This document shows positions 45,877 to 54,053 of a stretch of 64,000 nucleotides of DNA, one piece after another. Position 1 is the first letter of the stretch; every line of letters begins with the position of its first letter. Source of the stretch: Candidatus Melainabacteria bacterium (lineage in GTDB: Bacteria > Cyanobacteriota > Vampirovibrionia > Obscuribacterales > Obscuribacteraceae); contig QKMZ01000003.1 in the NCBI GenBank assembly GCA_003242885.1, forward strand, positions 744,001 through 808,000, read 5' to 3'. The translations under genes and the position numbers were made by a program. The notes below the pieces were generated by a model. That model was not told the DNA's origin, did no database searches, and saw only the letters and a program-made list of their open reading frames with translations.

Positions 45877-46432
45877 TACTAAATATCCCTCCCAAGGGAG
45901 ATATCTATCGCGGGCTCTGGGAGCCCTCATCTGAACACATGCCTCTTTTGCCTAGTAAAAAAACGCCAAATAACAAAAAAGAGATACCAAAGATACTTAG
46001 AGGCTATATATGTGATCTTGGTTTCATACTATCAGAATAAAAGCGAATTAATCTCCCTTTAATGAATCGGGGCGAAATTGGGCAAAAATGCCTGCGAAAT
46101 GACTAATTTTTAATTGTTTGGGGCACCATTGTCAATAACAAACTTCGCTCTGGTGGGGAAAAGTGTTGTCTGGACAACACTTTTTCGGGCATCAGGGAAA
46201 AGCCTCTTGCCAACAAAAAAATTTGTGCCAAATATACAACCATCGCTAAAATGAAATCCGAGTAATAATGCGCACTTATAAGAGCGCTACCGGGAATTCA
46301 AAGAAAAGACGGATTTAGTAACGACTTACCAGCCCGAATTTGAATAAAGCCAGGTCCAGCAAGGAAAAAACATCCTGAAGGGATGTAGGCACAAACTAAC
46401 ATCAACTTCCGAATTTATCATCAACAAAAGAC
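45877..46432. promoter_or_regulatory. Divergent control region of the T4SS-like locus
   Basis: 556 bases of A/T-rich sequence between the two halves of the locus. It must carry promoters for both directions. A TATATA at about 46004 (minus-strand unit) and TTGCCA with AAATAT at about 46209-46237 (plus-strand unit) are weak candidates. A hairpin GGGCTC-TGG-GAGCCC lies at 45912-45926 in the leader of the first minus-strand gene. An orphan terminator lies at 46159-46185. I see no convincing coding frame. Confidence 0.45.
46159..46185 (+). terminator. Orphan intrinsic terminator in the divergent region
   Basis: AAAAGTGTTGTC, two bases, GACAACACTTTT plus one more T: a perfect 12-bp stem with a T-run on the plus strand and an A-run before it. 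No gene ends here. It could end a small RNA or act as an attenuator before the TPR gene at 46433. Confidence 0.65.
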
Positions 46433-48319
46433 ATGTCCTTTTATATTCGTTCATTGAAATTCAATTCATCCCCGAGACAATCGCGCGAAACCATGAGCCA
46501 GAGCTGCTCCAAGCAGCAACTTGCGGCGGCTCTATGTTTATCTCTTTCGCTTTCCTATATATGCGCCCAACCCGAATGTCTGGCTAAAGGCGCTCGACGT
46601 GCGGCTCCGTCTGGAGGAGGAGGCGGTGGCGGTGTGATGCTGTCAACGCCGAACCCGACAAACCCGCTCGAGCACAACAACCGTGCAGTTGAGCTGGGCA
46701 GCAAGAATCTATGGGCCGACGCCATCCGCGAGCACGAGATTGCACTTGAAGGCGATCCTTATAACGAACAATTCAAAATCAATTTGTCCGGTGCCTGTCT
46801 ACGTTACGGCGATATGCTCGCTTCCAAGAAAAAATACTATGAAGCGATGGTTCAATATCGAAAGGCTCTATTCGCCGACCCCGCCAACGCAGTGGCAGAC
46901 AGAAATCTTGATGAGTGCTTGCGTGCATCCGGCAAAAACGCCGATGACCCTAATGTTCGCCACCAGATAGCAGAAACTGCCGAAACCGAAGGACGTTTCC
47001 GCACTGCGCAGGTCGAATACAGAAAGGTTTGCCGTATGACTGATGATGGCACAAGCCATGCCGATTTAGCTCGCTCTCTTCTAAAAGACGGACAGGACGT
47101 AGCTGCATTTGAAGAACTGAAAATTGCCATCAACAAACCTTGGAAAGACAAGATTGAACAGGCAAAATGCCATACGATGTTGGGCGACACACTCTGGCGA
47201 TACGCAAAAGTAGCGCGCGACAGAGGTGACCGTCAAACCGGATTGAAGCGTCTTCAGAACGCCGCAGTATCATATCGCCGCGCAGTTACTTTGAACCCTG
47301 CCTATTCCGACGCTATACAAGGACTTAAAGAGGTTGCTCGTGAAGCAGTCTCCATCAATGGTTCATTCGACAACCATTTGATGTTGGCTGGAGCCTATCA
47401 ATTATCCGGCGATTTCGAACACGCAAAAATGGAATTCGAAGAGTGCTGGAAGAAAAACCCTAATTCGCCTCAACTGGCCAAGGCTCGCCGTTCTTATCAC
47501 TTGGCTGTTGTAATGAATCCTGCGACACCGCCGGCAGTGTTGGCCACATCTTTGCAAAAGGCCGAAGACATCCTTCGCCAGAACAACCAAGATGCGGAAA
47601 TGCTCTTCATATATGGCAGGGGCAAAGAGCAGCAAGGCGACAAAGCGACTGCGCTTAAAGCGTATCAAGCAGCCGCATCGATCAATCCACATGTACATCC
47701 TGATTTGCTCCAAGGCATAAGTCGCTTAGGTGGCGGACCTGCGCCAGCACTCGCTTCGGCAGCAGGAACTCCAGCCGCCGGTGGCGGCAAAGCAGGGGCC
47801 CTTTCAGGTGGAGGCACAGCGGCCGTAGGTGCACCAGCGGCCGCACCTACTGTTCCAGTCGAGAAAATTCTTGACCCCAGACGCCTGGCTCCTATCGAAA
47901 ACAAGATGTCCGCAGGCGATAGCGATGGAGCAAAAAAAGAAGCAGATAGTTTAATTGAGAAAGATCCTAAAGATGCGAAGGCTTGGTTTTATCTCGGACG
48001 GATAAACGAAAAGAAAGGCAACCTGGATGAAGCTTCGGTTGCCTATCGCATGGCATTCAATCTAAAGGATTCAGAGGCAAAAGATGCGATGAACCAGGTG
48101 GACCTGTCGCGAATTCAGCCGTTCAAAGCAGAGGCTGAAAAACAAGAAGCCGCGGGCAACTGGGTAGGTGCAGCCTCAAGTTGGAAGGAAGCAACGACAG
48201 TAGCCCCGCATCTGGTGATGCCTTTGAAAAAGCTTGTCGAATGCATGCAAAAGATGGGAGCTGACGCTAAAGACATTGAAAAGGTAATGAAGAAATTAAG
48301 AGAGGTAGAGAAAGAATAG
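46433..48319 (+). CDS. Large secreted TPR protein, divergent from the T4SS-like operon
   Basis: 628 residues. A hydrophobic signal segment at about 28-45 (AAALCLSLSLSYICA) follows a basic start; an ATG at 46493 would give a shorter, more typical signal peptide, and neither start has a clear ribosome-binding site. A poly-Gly patch (about 60-68) precedes at least eight TPR-like units (NRAVELGSKNLWADAIREHE, YYEAMVQYRKALFADP, ATALKAYQAAASINP), interrupted by an Ala/Gly/Pro linker (about 435-480). It is probably a periplasmic scaffold. Same-strand neighbours are another TPR protein, two membrane proteins and a VirB10-like protein. Confidence 0.75.
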   Translation: MSFYIRSLKFNSSPRQSRETMSQSCSKQQLAAALCLSLSLSYICAQPECLAKGARRAAPSGGGGGGGVMLSTPNPTNPLEHNNRAVELGSKNLWADAIREHEIALEGDPYNEQFKINLSGACLRYGDMLASKKKYYEAMVQYRKALFADPANAVADRNLDECLRASGKNADDPNVRHQIAETAETEGRFRTAQVEYRKVCRMTDDGTSHADLARSLLKDGQDVAAFEELKIAINKPWKDKIEQAKCHTMLGDTLWRYAKVARDRGDRQTGLKRLQNAAVSYRRAVTLNPAYSDAIQGLKEVAREAVSINGSFDNHLMLAGAYQLSGDFEHAKMEFEECWKKNPNSPQLAKARRSYHLAVVMNPATPPAVLATSLQKAEDILRQNNQDAEMLFIYGRGKEQQGDKATALKAYQAAASINPHVHPDLLQGISRLGGGPAPALASAAGTPAAGGGKAGALSGGGTAAVGAPAAAPTVPVEKILDPRRLAPIENKMSAGDSDGAKKEADSLIEKDPKDAKAWFYLGRINEKKGNLDEASVAYRMAFNLKDSEAKDAMNQVDLSRIQPFKAEAEKQEAAGNWVGAASSWKEATTVAPHLVMPLKKLVECMQKMGADAKDIEKVMKKLREVEKE

Positions 48320-48327
48320 GTTAGCTA

Positions 48328-48364
48328 GTGATAGCGCTGAAAGGTACGAAATTAGCGCTATCAC
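48328..48364. other. Hairpin between the two TPR genes
   Basis: GTGATAGCGCT, 15-base loop, AGCGCTATCAC: a perfect 11-bp stem 9 bases after the first TPR gene stop. No T-run follows, so it may protect or partly attenuate the message rather than end it. Confidence 0.5.
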
Positions 48365-48406
48365 AAGACTAAAATAGACCTGGAACGAGCTGGAAAAGCA
48401 ACTGCG

Positions 48407-50170
48407 ATGATCCAAAGACGGCGACCCCATATCCTCAAGACATTCAAAACCTCACTGCCCACAGGGCTTGTGGTCGTTTCTCTTTGCCTTTCATTTTCGG
48501 TCTGCTATCCGTCTTTCGCGCAAGAAAAATCCATAGCTGATGCTGACGAACTCCTTTTGCAGGGCAAGTTTGAAGCAGCAGAGGAGTCTTATAGAGCGCT
48601 TTGCAAGAGCGATTCGTCAGGGGATGCGCACGCGGGTCTGGCAGTGGCATTAGCGAAACAGAACTGGCCCCCCAAGATTATTGAAGCGGAAAAATTGCTG
48701 CGTTCCGCCAAGGACAAGTATTCGGACAACATCAATTTGATGGCCGCGGCGGGCTTCGTATCGTATGTGCACTCGCGCCAGGTTGCCTCGCCGGCAAAAC
48801 GCGATGCCTATTTGGAAGCTTCGGAAGCTCTCTGCAAACGCGCCATTAAAGCCAATCCGGAAACAGTTATCGCTCATCAAACTTTGGGTCTTGTAAAACT
48901 TGCCCAAGACGATGCTGAAGGTGCAGTCGAGCCGCTCAAAAAATCGGCGGAAATGAATCCCAACAATGCCAACAAGACTCTGTGGGCCCATGCGCTTCTT
49001 CGCTTGGATCCGCGAGACAAAGATGCCGAACAACTTGTCACTGAAGTGTTAGCCGATGACAAAAAGTTTTATCCTGCACACTTGGAAAAAGCGCGTGTGC
49101 TTCTTGCGCAAGGCAAGAACGAAGACGCTTTCATGCAGTTGCGCAATATTCCTAGAGCAGAGCGCAATGCTGAGTGGAGCCTTGTAGAGGGCGACATCTA
49201 TAGAAGACAGGGCGATGGACCTGCGGCACTCGCATCGTGGAAAGAAGCTATCAGACAAGATCCGCACTTGCCCGATCCTTATCAACATATGGGCGAATAC
49301 TATGCATTGCGTGGAGACGGCGAGTTTGCTATCGCTGAAATGCACAACGCGCTGGAAATTCTTCCCAACGACATGCAATTGCGAAACGCGCTTGCTGAGC
49401 TGGCTCTGCGCCAGGATAAACTAGACGTCGCGGAAACAGAGTACCGCACTATTCTTTCTTCAGAACCTGACGATCCGCGTGCTTTGCTTGGACTGGCGCG
49501 GGTTTATCACCGCAAGGCGCGTCGAGAAGGTCAGTATCCGCCTGGTATGCAAGAGCTCATGGAGAAGTTGCAAAACATTGTCAGCGAGCAGTCTGTCAAA
49601 GCTCAGGTGATTAAGCCCGGTGCCAAGACTTTACAAGAAAGCATTCAGTTGAATGAGGCAGAGAAGGCGCTTACTCAAAAGCGATTCAGAGAAGGTCGCG
49701 AGATTTTCTCGCAAGTTATAAACACTCATCGAGACGATGCCTACGATCTGCTCACCATTGGCGAACTTGCGTTGAACGACGGGGATTTGCGTTCTGCAGA
49801 AACCGCGTACACATATGCCAAAGAGATCTCGGAAGTGACTAGCCGCGCCGAGCAAGGTATAAGCAAGATTCAAAGCCAGCGTAATGAAGCGGCGCGGCAG
49901 ACCAAACTGGGAGACGCGACCTGGAAGATTCCGGAAGTGGCGATTGATCATTACAATCAAGCGCTCATTCACGATCCCCAATATCCAGCCGCCTATTACG
50001 GGCTATTCTCGCTCTTCACAAAAACCGAGCGCGATGATTCCGATAAAGCGATAGATTATGCGACAGCATTTCTGGAAGCAGCGGATGATGCCAACCCCTT
50101 GCGCAAGGAAGTGGAGGCCAATCTAGCTAAACTAAAGAAACAGCCTAAAAAGGGGAAATCGACAAAATAG
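48407..50170 (+). CDS. Secreted TPR protein
   Basis: 587 residues with a signal peptide (about 14-38, TGLVVVSLCLSFSVCYPSFA). Many TPR helix pairs cover the rest: LLQGKFEAAEESYRALC, AHAGLAVALAK, PYQHMGEYYALRGDGEFAIAEMHNAL and LDVAETEYRTILSSEPDDPRALLGLARVYH. A break at about 380-410 (residues around NIVSEQSVKAQVIKPGAKT) splits the repeats into two blocks. The tail is Lys-rich. It probably binds other envelope proteins. It follows a related TPR gene and precedes two small membrane proteins, all on the plus strand. Confidence 0.75.
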   Translation: MIQRRRPHILKTFKTSLPTGLVVVSLCLSFSVCYPSFAQEKSIADADELLLQGKFEAAEESYRALCKSDSSGDAHAGLAVALAKQNWPPKIIEAEKLLRSAKDKYSDNINLMAAAGFVSYVHSRQVASPAKRDAYLEASEALCKRAIKANPETVIAHQTLGLVKLAQDDAEGAVEPLKKSAEMNPNNANKTLWAHALLRLDPRDKDAEQLVTEVLADDKKFYPAHLEKARVLLAQGKNEDAFMQLRNIPRAERNAEWSLVEGDIYRRQGDGPAALASWKEAIRQDPHLPDPYQHMGEYYALRGDGEFAIAEMHNALEILPNDMQLRNALAELALRQDKLDVAETEYRTILSSEPDDPRALLGLARVYHRKARREGQYPPGMQELMEKLQNIVSEQSVKAQVIKPGAKTLQESIQLNEAEKALTQKRFREGREIFSQVINTHRDDAYDLLTIGELALNDGDLRSAETAYTYAKEISEVTSRAEQGISKIQSQRNEAARQTKLGDATWKIPEVAIDHYNQALIHDPQYPAAYYGLFSLFTKTERDDSDKAIDYATAFLEAADDANPLRKEVEANLAKLKKQPKKGKSTK

Positions 50171-50234
50171 CTGACTTTTGGGAAAGAGAGTGTTAGATAA
50201 ACTGTTAAATGACAGGAGAATCGAGGAGTAGCAG

Positions 50235-50675
50235 ATGAGCGTCAAACAGTTCAAAGGCGGCCAAGGAAATTTTGAGGGAGGCGGCGACGACAACTGGCCG
50301 CCGGCTGAAAGGCCCTCATCGCGCCGTCCTATGGACGGAAGCAAACCGCGCAACATCCAAGAGACTCAAGCTTGGAAAGACTCCAAAGGCGGACTGCAGA
50401 AGATCTGGCGAAATTATCTGAACTTGCTGGGCAGAACGTTCCAACAATTGTCGCGCTCGGAGCAGGAGCGTTATATAGAACGTTTTTCAATTACCATAGC
50501 AGTAGGCGCTGCCTGCGTCATGTCCAGTTTCTTCTATTGGTTCTTACCACCATTGGTGCGGGTACTTGTAGTCCCTGTCTTTATAGGCGCTGCCTGGTGG
50601 GCGGGCGCCAAATTAATCGCACCGCAAGTAATTGACAGGTTCGCACAGTATTTGAAAGCGGAAGAGCAATATTGA
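50235..50675 (+). CDS. Small membrane protein of the divergent unit
   Basis: 146 residues. A polar, Gly/Asp/Pro-rich N-terminus (about 1-45) and an amphipathic helix precede two membrane helices at about 84-103 and 107-127 (ITIAVGAACVMSSFFYWFL, VLVVPVFIGAAWWAGAKLI). GAGGAG six bases before the ATG makes the start firm. Its last codons overlap the TTG start of the next gene, showing coupling. No family is recognised. Placed in the T4SS-like locus, it could be an inner-membrane accessory part. Confidence 0.6.
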   Translation: MSVKQFKGGQGNFEGGGDDNWPPAERPSSRRPMDGSKPRNIQETQAWKDSKGGLQKIWRNYLNLLGRTFQQLSRSEQERYIERFSITIAVGAACVMSSFFYWFLPPLVRVLVVPVFIGAAWWAGAKLIAPQVIDRFAQYLKAEEQY

Positions 50676-50986
50676 GCGAAGAGAAAGGCAATAGTAAGCT
50701 GGTCAAAATTGGGGGCGCCCTAATTATTTTGGCCGCTTGTGGCATTATGCTGCCTGCAATTTTCCAGTTTGTAGCAGGCGTAGGCAGAATGGTGATACTG
50801 ATTGTGGTGGCACTAGGCCTGGCTTATTTGTTGAACATGATGATGGCCAGGCAAGCGCTCGAAAAAGTTCGCAAAGCGAAAGCAACTGCTGCGAGTGCGG
50901 GAGGAACGAACAATACATCTGCAAGCTCCGGGGAAACGAATGGTAATAACGGCGCCGGAAGAGAGGACACGGCAGACAAAAACTAA
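50672..50986 (+). CDS. Small membrane protein with Ser/Thr/Asn-rich tail
   Basis: 104 residues from a TTG at 50672 that overlaps the preceding stop (TTGA), with GGAAGAG upstream: a coupled start. Two hydrophobic helices (about 12-32 IGGALIILAACGIMLPAIF and about 38-57 MVILIVVALGLAYLL) precede a basic segment (MARQALEKVRKAKA) and a Gly/Asn/Thr/Ser tail. Two-helix small proteins occur in secretion loci (VirB2/VirB3-like), but a pilin would need a cleavable leader and this has none, so I leave it unnamed. Confidence 0.55.
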   Translation: MSEEKGNSKLVKIGGALIILAACGIMLPAIFQFVAGVGRMVILIVVALGLAYLLNMMMARQALEKVRKAKATAASAGGTNNTSASSGETNGNNGAGREDTADKN

Positions 50987-51072
50987 AGCGCAGCCGTGAG
51001 CAAGATCGCTCAAGCCTGATCTACACTGAGTTACATCGATTAAAAACAAATGCCTCATCGAGGGCTTTCGGG

Positions 51073-52215
51073 ATGAAGACAAAAACTGCATTATTCGCTC
51101 TGGGCATCGCGGCTCTGACTGCACCTAGCTTCGGCTTCCTGATGCGGGCTGAAGCGCAGCGAAATCAGTCCGCTGACAGCCTGTACCGAGCTGCACATAC
51201 GATGCACGGCAAGACAGTGATCATTCCTATAGGAGTTCACTTTGAAGGGCGCATCGACCATACAATCGGCTCGTCGTGCAGTAAACCGGGGGAGCGTTTT
51301 GAAGTTGAAGTTTCATCGCCGGTACTGGCTAACGGAACCGACGTATTGATTCCAGCGGGCTCTGTTGTAATCGGGGAAGTTGTGGAATGCATTTCATCGA
51401 GCAAATTACCTCACCAAAAAGGTTTTCCCAAGCCGACCGGTCAGTTGAGAGTGCAACTCTCCGGGCTGAGAACGCCCGACGGAGTGACATATCCCATGGT
51501 TGCCTCTTTAGCTGGTGAAACGCAGGCGCAAGGAGGCGGACGCGGACGCAGTCATGGAATGGAGCGCGCCAACACAAAATTGGGACATGGTATAGCCTAT
51601 GTGGGCACCCAGGCTGGCTTTGAAGCGGTTGCTCCGGGAGCGGCGCAAAGATTCCGCACCAAGCCTGGTCAGCCACCAAAGGTCGTAACTCCGCAGGACA
51701 TCATGCGCGATCCTATTTACGGCAACGGTCAGGCGGGAGCCCAAATGTCCGGCATTTCTCACGTTCGGTCGCTGGTCAAACGCAATTACAATCTCTGGAT
51801 ACTGGCAGGCTCTCCGCTTTCAATCAGAATCGATGCGCCCTTCAAAATGGGCATTGCTGCTGCTGCTGGAAGCACATCCGTCCTAGACTCCCCGATGGAT
51901 GACGCCGATCGGGTCGATAGAAACGGCGGCAGACGATTCGCCAAGCGAGGAACTAAAGCCGGCGCAGAGGAAGAAGAGCAAGATCAGCAACCCGAACAAC
52001 CTCTAATCCCCGACGTTTCTCAGAAGGGTTCCTTCATACCTGGTAACCAGATGTTCCAGAGCGGAGGACAGCCGCAGGGTGGCGGTTCCGGCGGTGCGCA
52101 ACAACCGCAAGGCGGTCAAGGCTATGGCGGCGGCGGTGGATACATCGGGCAGCCTGGTACAATTCCATCCGGCGCTCCTCCTGACGGGCAGAAAGCTCCA
52201 GGTACGGATTTTTAA
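51073..52215 (+). CDS. Secreted protein with possible VirB10/TrbI-like beta domain
   Basis: 380 residues with a signal peptide (about 1-28, TALFALGIAALTAPSFG). A beta-rich domain at about 45-130 contains the strand pair KPGERFEVEVSSPVLANG then TDVLIPAGSVVIGEV; VirB10/TrbI proteins have a similar barrel element ending IPxGSxxxG. Further on, LWILAGSPLSIRIDAPF (about 240-258) could be the last strand. The C-terminal about 100 residues are Gly/Gln/Pro-rich. It lacks the inner-membrane helix and Pro-rich stalk of classical VirB10, so only part of that protein's role could be shared. It is last gene of the plus-strand run next to the secretion-like operon. Confidence 0.45.
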   Translation: MKTKTALFALGIAALTAPSFGFLMRAEAQRNQSADSLYRAAHTMHGKTVIIPIGVHFEGRIDHTIGSSCSKPGERFEVEVSSPVLANGTDVLIPAGSVVIGEVVECISSSKLPHQKGFPKPTGQLRVQLSGLRTPDGVTYPMVASLAGETQAQGGGRGRSHGMERANTKLGHGIAYVGTQAGFEAVAPGAAQRFRTKPGQPPKVVTPQDIMRDPIYGNGQAGAQMSGISHVRSLVKRNYNLWILAGSPLSIRIDAPFKMGIAAAAGSTSVLDSPMDDADRVDRNGGRRFAKRGTKAGAEEEEQDQQPEQPLIPDVSQKGSFIPGNQMFQSGGQPQGGGSGGAQQPQGGQGYGGGGGYIGQPGTIPSGAPPDGQKAPGTDF

Positions 52216-52293
52216 CCGGTCTCGGATTTTTGACCGAGTTAAATTTCAACCGAGCATGGAGTTTTGAAGCCGACATACTGCTGAGACAGAAAA

Positions 52294-52956
52294 ATGACTT
52301 TCAACGGGGACAGCACAGCCGAGAGCGCACGCTCGCTGCCATTTGTCGTGGCCATAACAGGCGCGTCAGGATCGGTTTACGGACTTCGCCTTGTTCAGTT
52401 CCTTTTGTCGAAGAATCAGCCCATCGAGCTGCTTGTCTCGAAAGCGGCACTGATGGTTATGAAGGAAGAGAACGATCTCGTGTTCGGAGACAACTTAAAA
52501 GAAGAACTGCTCAAGCATTTGAACTTGCCCGCCGATGTGCCTTTGACCGTGCACTCTCTGACTAACTACGGCGCCACAGTTGCCAGCGGTTCATACAAAA
52601 CTAAAGGCATGGCCGTCGTCCCTTGTTCGCTGGGAACTCTCGGTGCCCTAGCTGCCGGTCTGACGGAAAACCTCATCCACAGGGCGGCTGCTGTTTGCCT
52701 CAAAGAAAAGCGCCCACTTATGATTGTCGTGCGTGAGATGCCTTTCGGTCATATTCAATTGAAAAACATGCTGGCTCTTTCAGAAGCCGGCGCTATTGTA
52801 TCCTGCGCGTCACCAGGCTTTTATCACAAGCCCGAGACGGTGCAAGATCAAATCGACTTTGTAGTTGGTCGTGTGCTTGACCAATTTGGTTTCGACAACC
52901 AGCTCTTCAAAAGATGGAAGTCAGAGCAGAAGACAACATTGAAGAGCAATGTTTGA
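52294..52956 (+). CDS. ubiX: Flavin prenyltransferase
   Basis: 220 residues. It makes the prenylated FMN cofactor used by UbiD-type decarboxylases. Signatures are VAITGASGSVYGLRL at the flavin site, VVPCSLGTLGALAAGLTENLIHRAA, RPLMIVVREMPFGHIQLKNM and ASPGFYHKPETVQDQIDFVVGRVLDQ. The N-terminal about 14 residues are extra. No ubiD lies in the window. The next gene rimM begins 3 bases after the stop, so the two share a message. Confidence 0.92.
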   Translation: MTFNGDSTAESARSLPFVVAITGASGSVYGLRLVQFLLSKNQPIELLVSKAALMVMKEENDLVFGDNLKEELLKHLNLPADVPLTVHSLTNYGATVASGSYKTKGMAVVPCSLGTLGALAAGLTENLIHRAAAVCLKEKRPLMIVVREMPFGHIQLKNMLALSEAGAIVSCASPGFYHKPETVQDQIDFVVGRVLDQFGFDNQLFKRWKSEQKTTLKSNV

Positions 52957-52959
52957 AAT

Positions 52960-53502
52960 ATGATTGAACGCGAAAAATCGAAAACAGACAGCGAATTTCA
53001 AGTCGGTCGCGTAATTGGAGCACTGGGGCTAAAAGGTGTTCTAAAAGTACGGTTGGAGACGAACAATCCAGACCTTTTGAGCGAAGTGAGGACTGTTTCA
53101 CTCGCCACCGACGCCGGTGCAAGAACGCATCACCGGGTCGAAAGTATGAAGTACGAAAAGCGTCACATGCTTGTAAAACTTGAGGACATTTGCGATCGCA
53201 CACAAGCCGAATTACTAATGGGTGCTTTGATTACAACCGAGCGAAAGCAAATACGCGATCTGGAAGAAGACGAGTTTTGGATGAAAGACTTATTGGGTCT
53301 CGATGTATTTTCTACAGACGGAGAAAAGCTTGGCACCGTATGCGATATCATAGGCGAGGCGGGACAATACCTGGAGCTGAAACGCGCTGATACAGCAAAG
53401 GCTGACACTGTGCTAATTCCATTCGTCAAAGCGATAGTGCCTACCGTCGACATCAAAGGACGGAGAATCGAGATAATCAATCTTCCCGGACTGCTTGACT
53501 GA
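52960..53502 (+). CDS. rimM: 16S rRNA maturation factor RimM
   Basis: 180 residues. The N-terminal RimM domain opens with FQVGRVIGALGLKGVLKVRLETN, and the C-terminal PRC-barrel domain has EFWMKDLLGLDVFSTDGEKLG, QYLELKR and LIPFVKAIVPTVDIKGRRIEI. It binds ribosomal protein S19 and helps build the 30S head. The usual neighbours trmD, rpsP and rplS are absent here. A long hairpin lies about 105 bases after the stop. Confidence 0.93.
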   Translation: MIEREKSKTDSEFQVGRVIGALGLKGVLKVRLETNNPDLLSEVRTVSLATDAGARTHHRVESMKYEKRHMLVKLEDICDRTQAELLMGALITTERKQIRDLEEDEFWMKDLLGLDVFSTDGEKLGTVCDIIGEAGQYLELKRADTAKADTVLIPFVKAIVPTVDIKGRRIEIINLPGLLD

Positions 53503-54053
53503 ACCTGTAAGGTTGATCGGTCAGAAAAACTTCAACTGCAAAAGATCTCAAAGAAATTCAAACCCTTTCAGAAACTCTCAAAGGATCTCAATGCGATCCT
53601 AGTTGATCGCTTCAAAAGGACAAAGAGATTTTCGTTGTCCTTTTGAAGCGAAATAAAATGTTTGGTAAACATACACGAATGTCCAATTTCCCGCACCGCA
53701 GGTGGTATCAACCGGCAATTCGTTAAAGTGTGTTAAGGCGGGATTAATTGAACAAAGATCAACTTGATTACCCAGCGCATATACCTTACCTTATATGTAT
53801 CTGGAAATTGCACTTTGGACTCTGCGGCACCCCGATTTTGAACGGCGGCTGACTTTTGTCTTAGCCGACTTTCAAACTTTTACGGACAGACAGATTTCCG
53901 AAACCAGCAAAATCCGATGGAATTTTGGCGGACTCGGCTTTCGAGAGTTCTGCCGGCGTCGACGGAAACTGCAAAACATATCCCTGCACACCTGCCAGCC
54001 TGAGGCCAGCCTCGGTCTGTGGCGGGACCACTCTATCGGAGTACCTCAAAAGA
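53503..54053. other. Intergenic region rimM to GT20 gene
   Basis: 551 bases. It holds a strong 16-bp hairpin at 53608-53650 and, just before it, phased ATCTCAA/TTTCA-type words (53540-53590). No convincing gene is seen. The GT20 frame is open back to a TTG at 53925, and other frames at 53795-54157 look like chance overlaps. The GT20 promoter must lie in the right half. Confidence 0.45.
53608..53650. terminator. Long perfect hairpin after rimM
   Basis: CGCTTCAAAAGGACAA, an 11-base loop, then the exact complement: a 16-bp stem. AAATAAAATG follows rather than T's, so it is a strong structure but not a standard intrinsic terminator. Confidence 0.5.

Noticed and set aside
28422..52215. Integrative conjugative element
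   Set aside because: No relaxase, coupling protein, integrase, att repeats or tRNA edge is visible; ordinary genes flank it.
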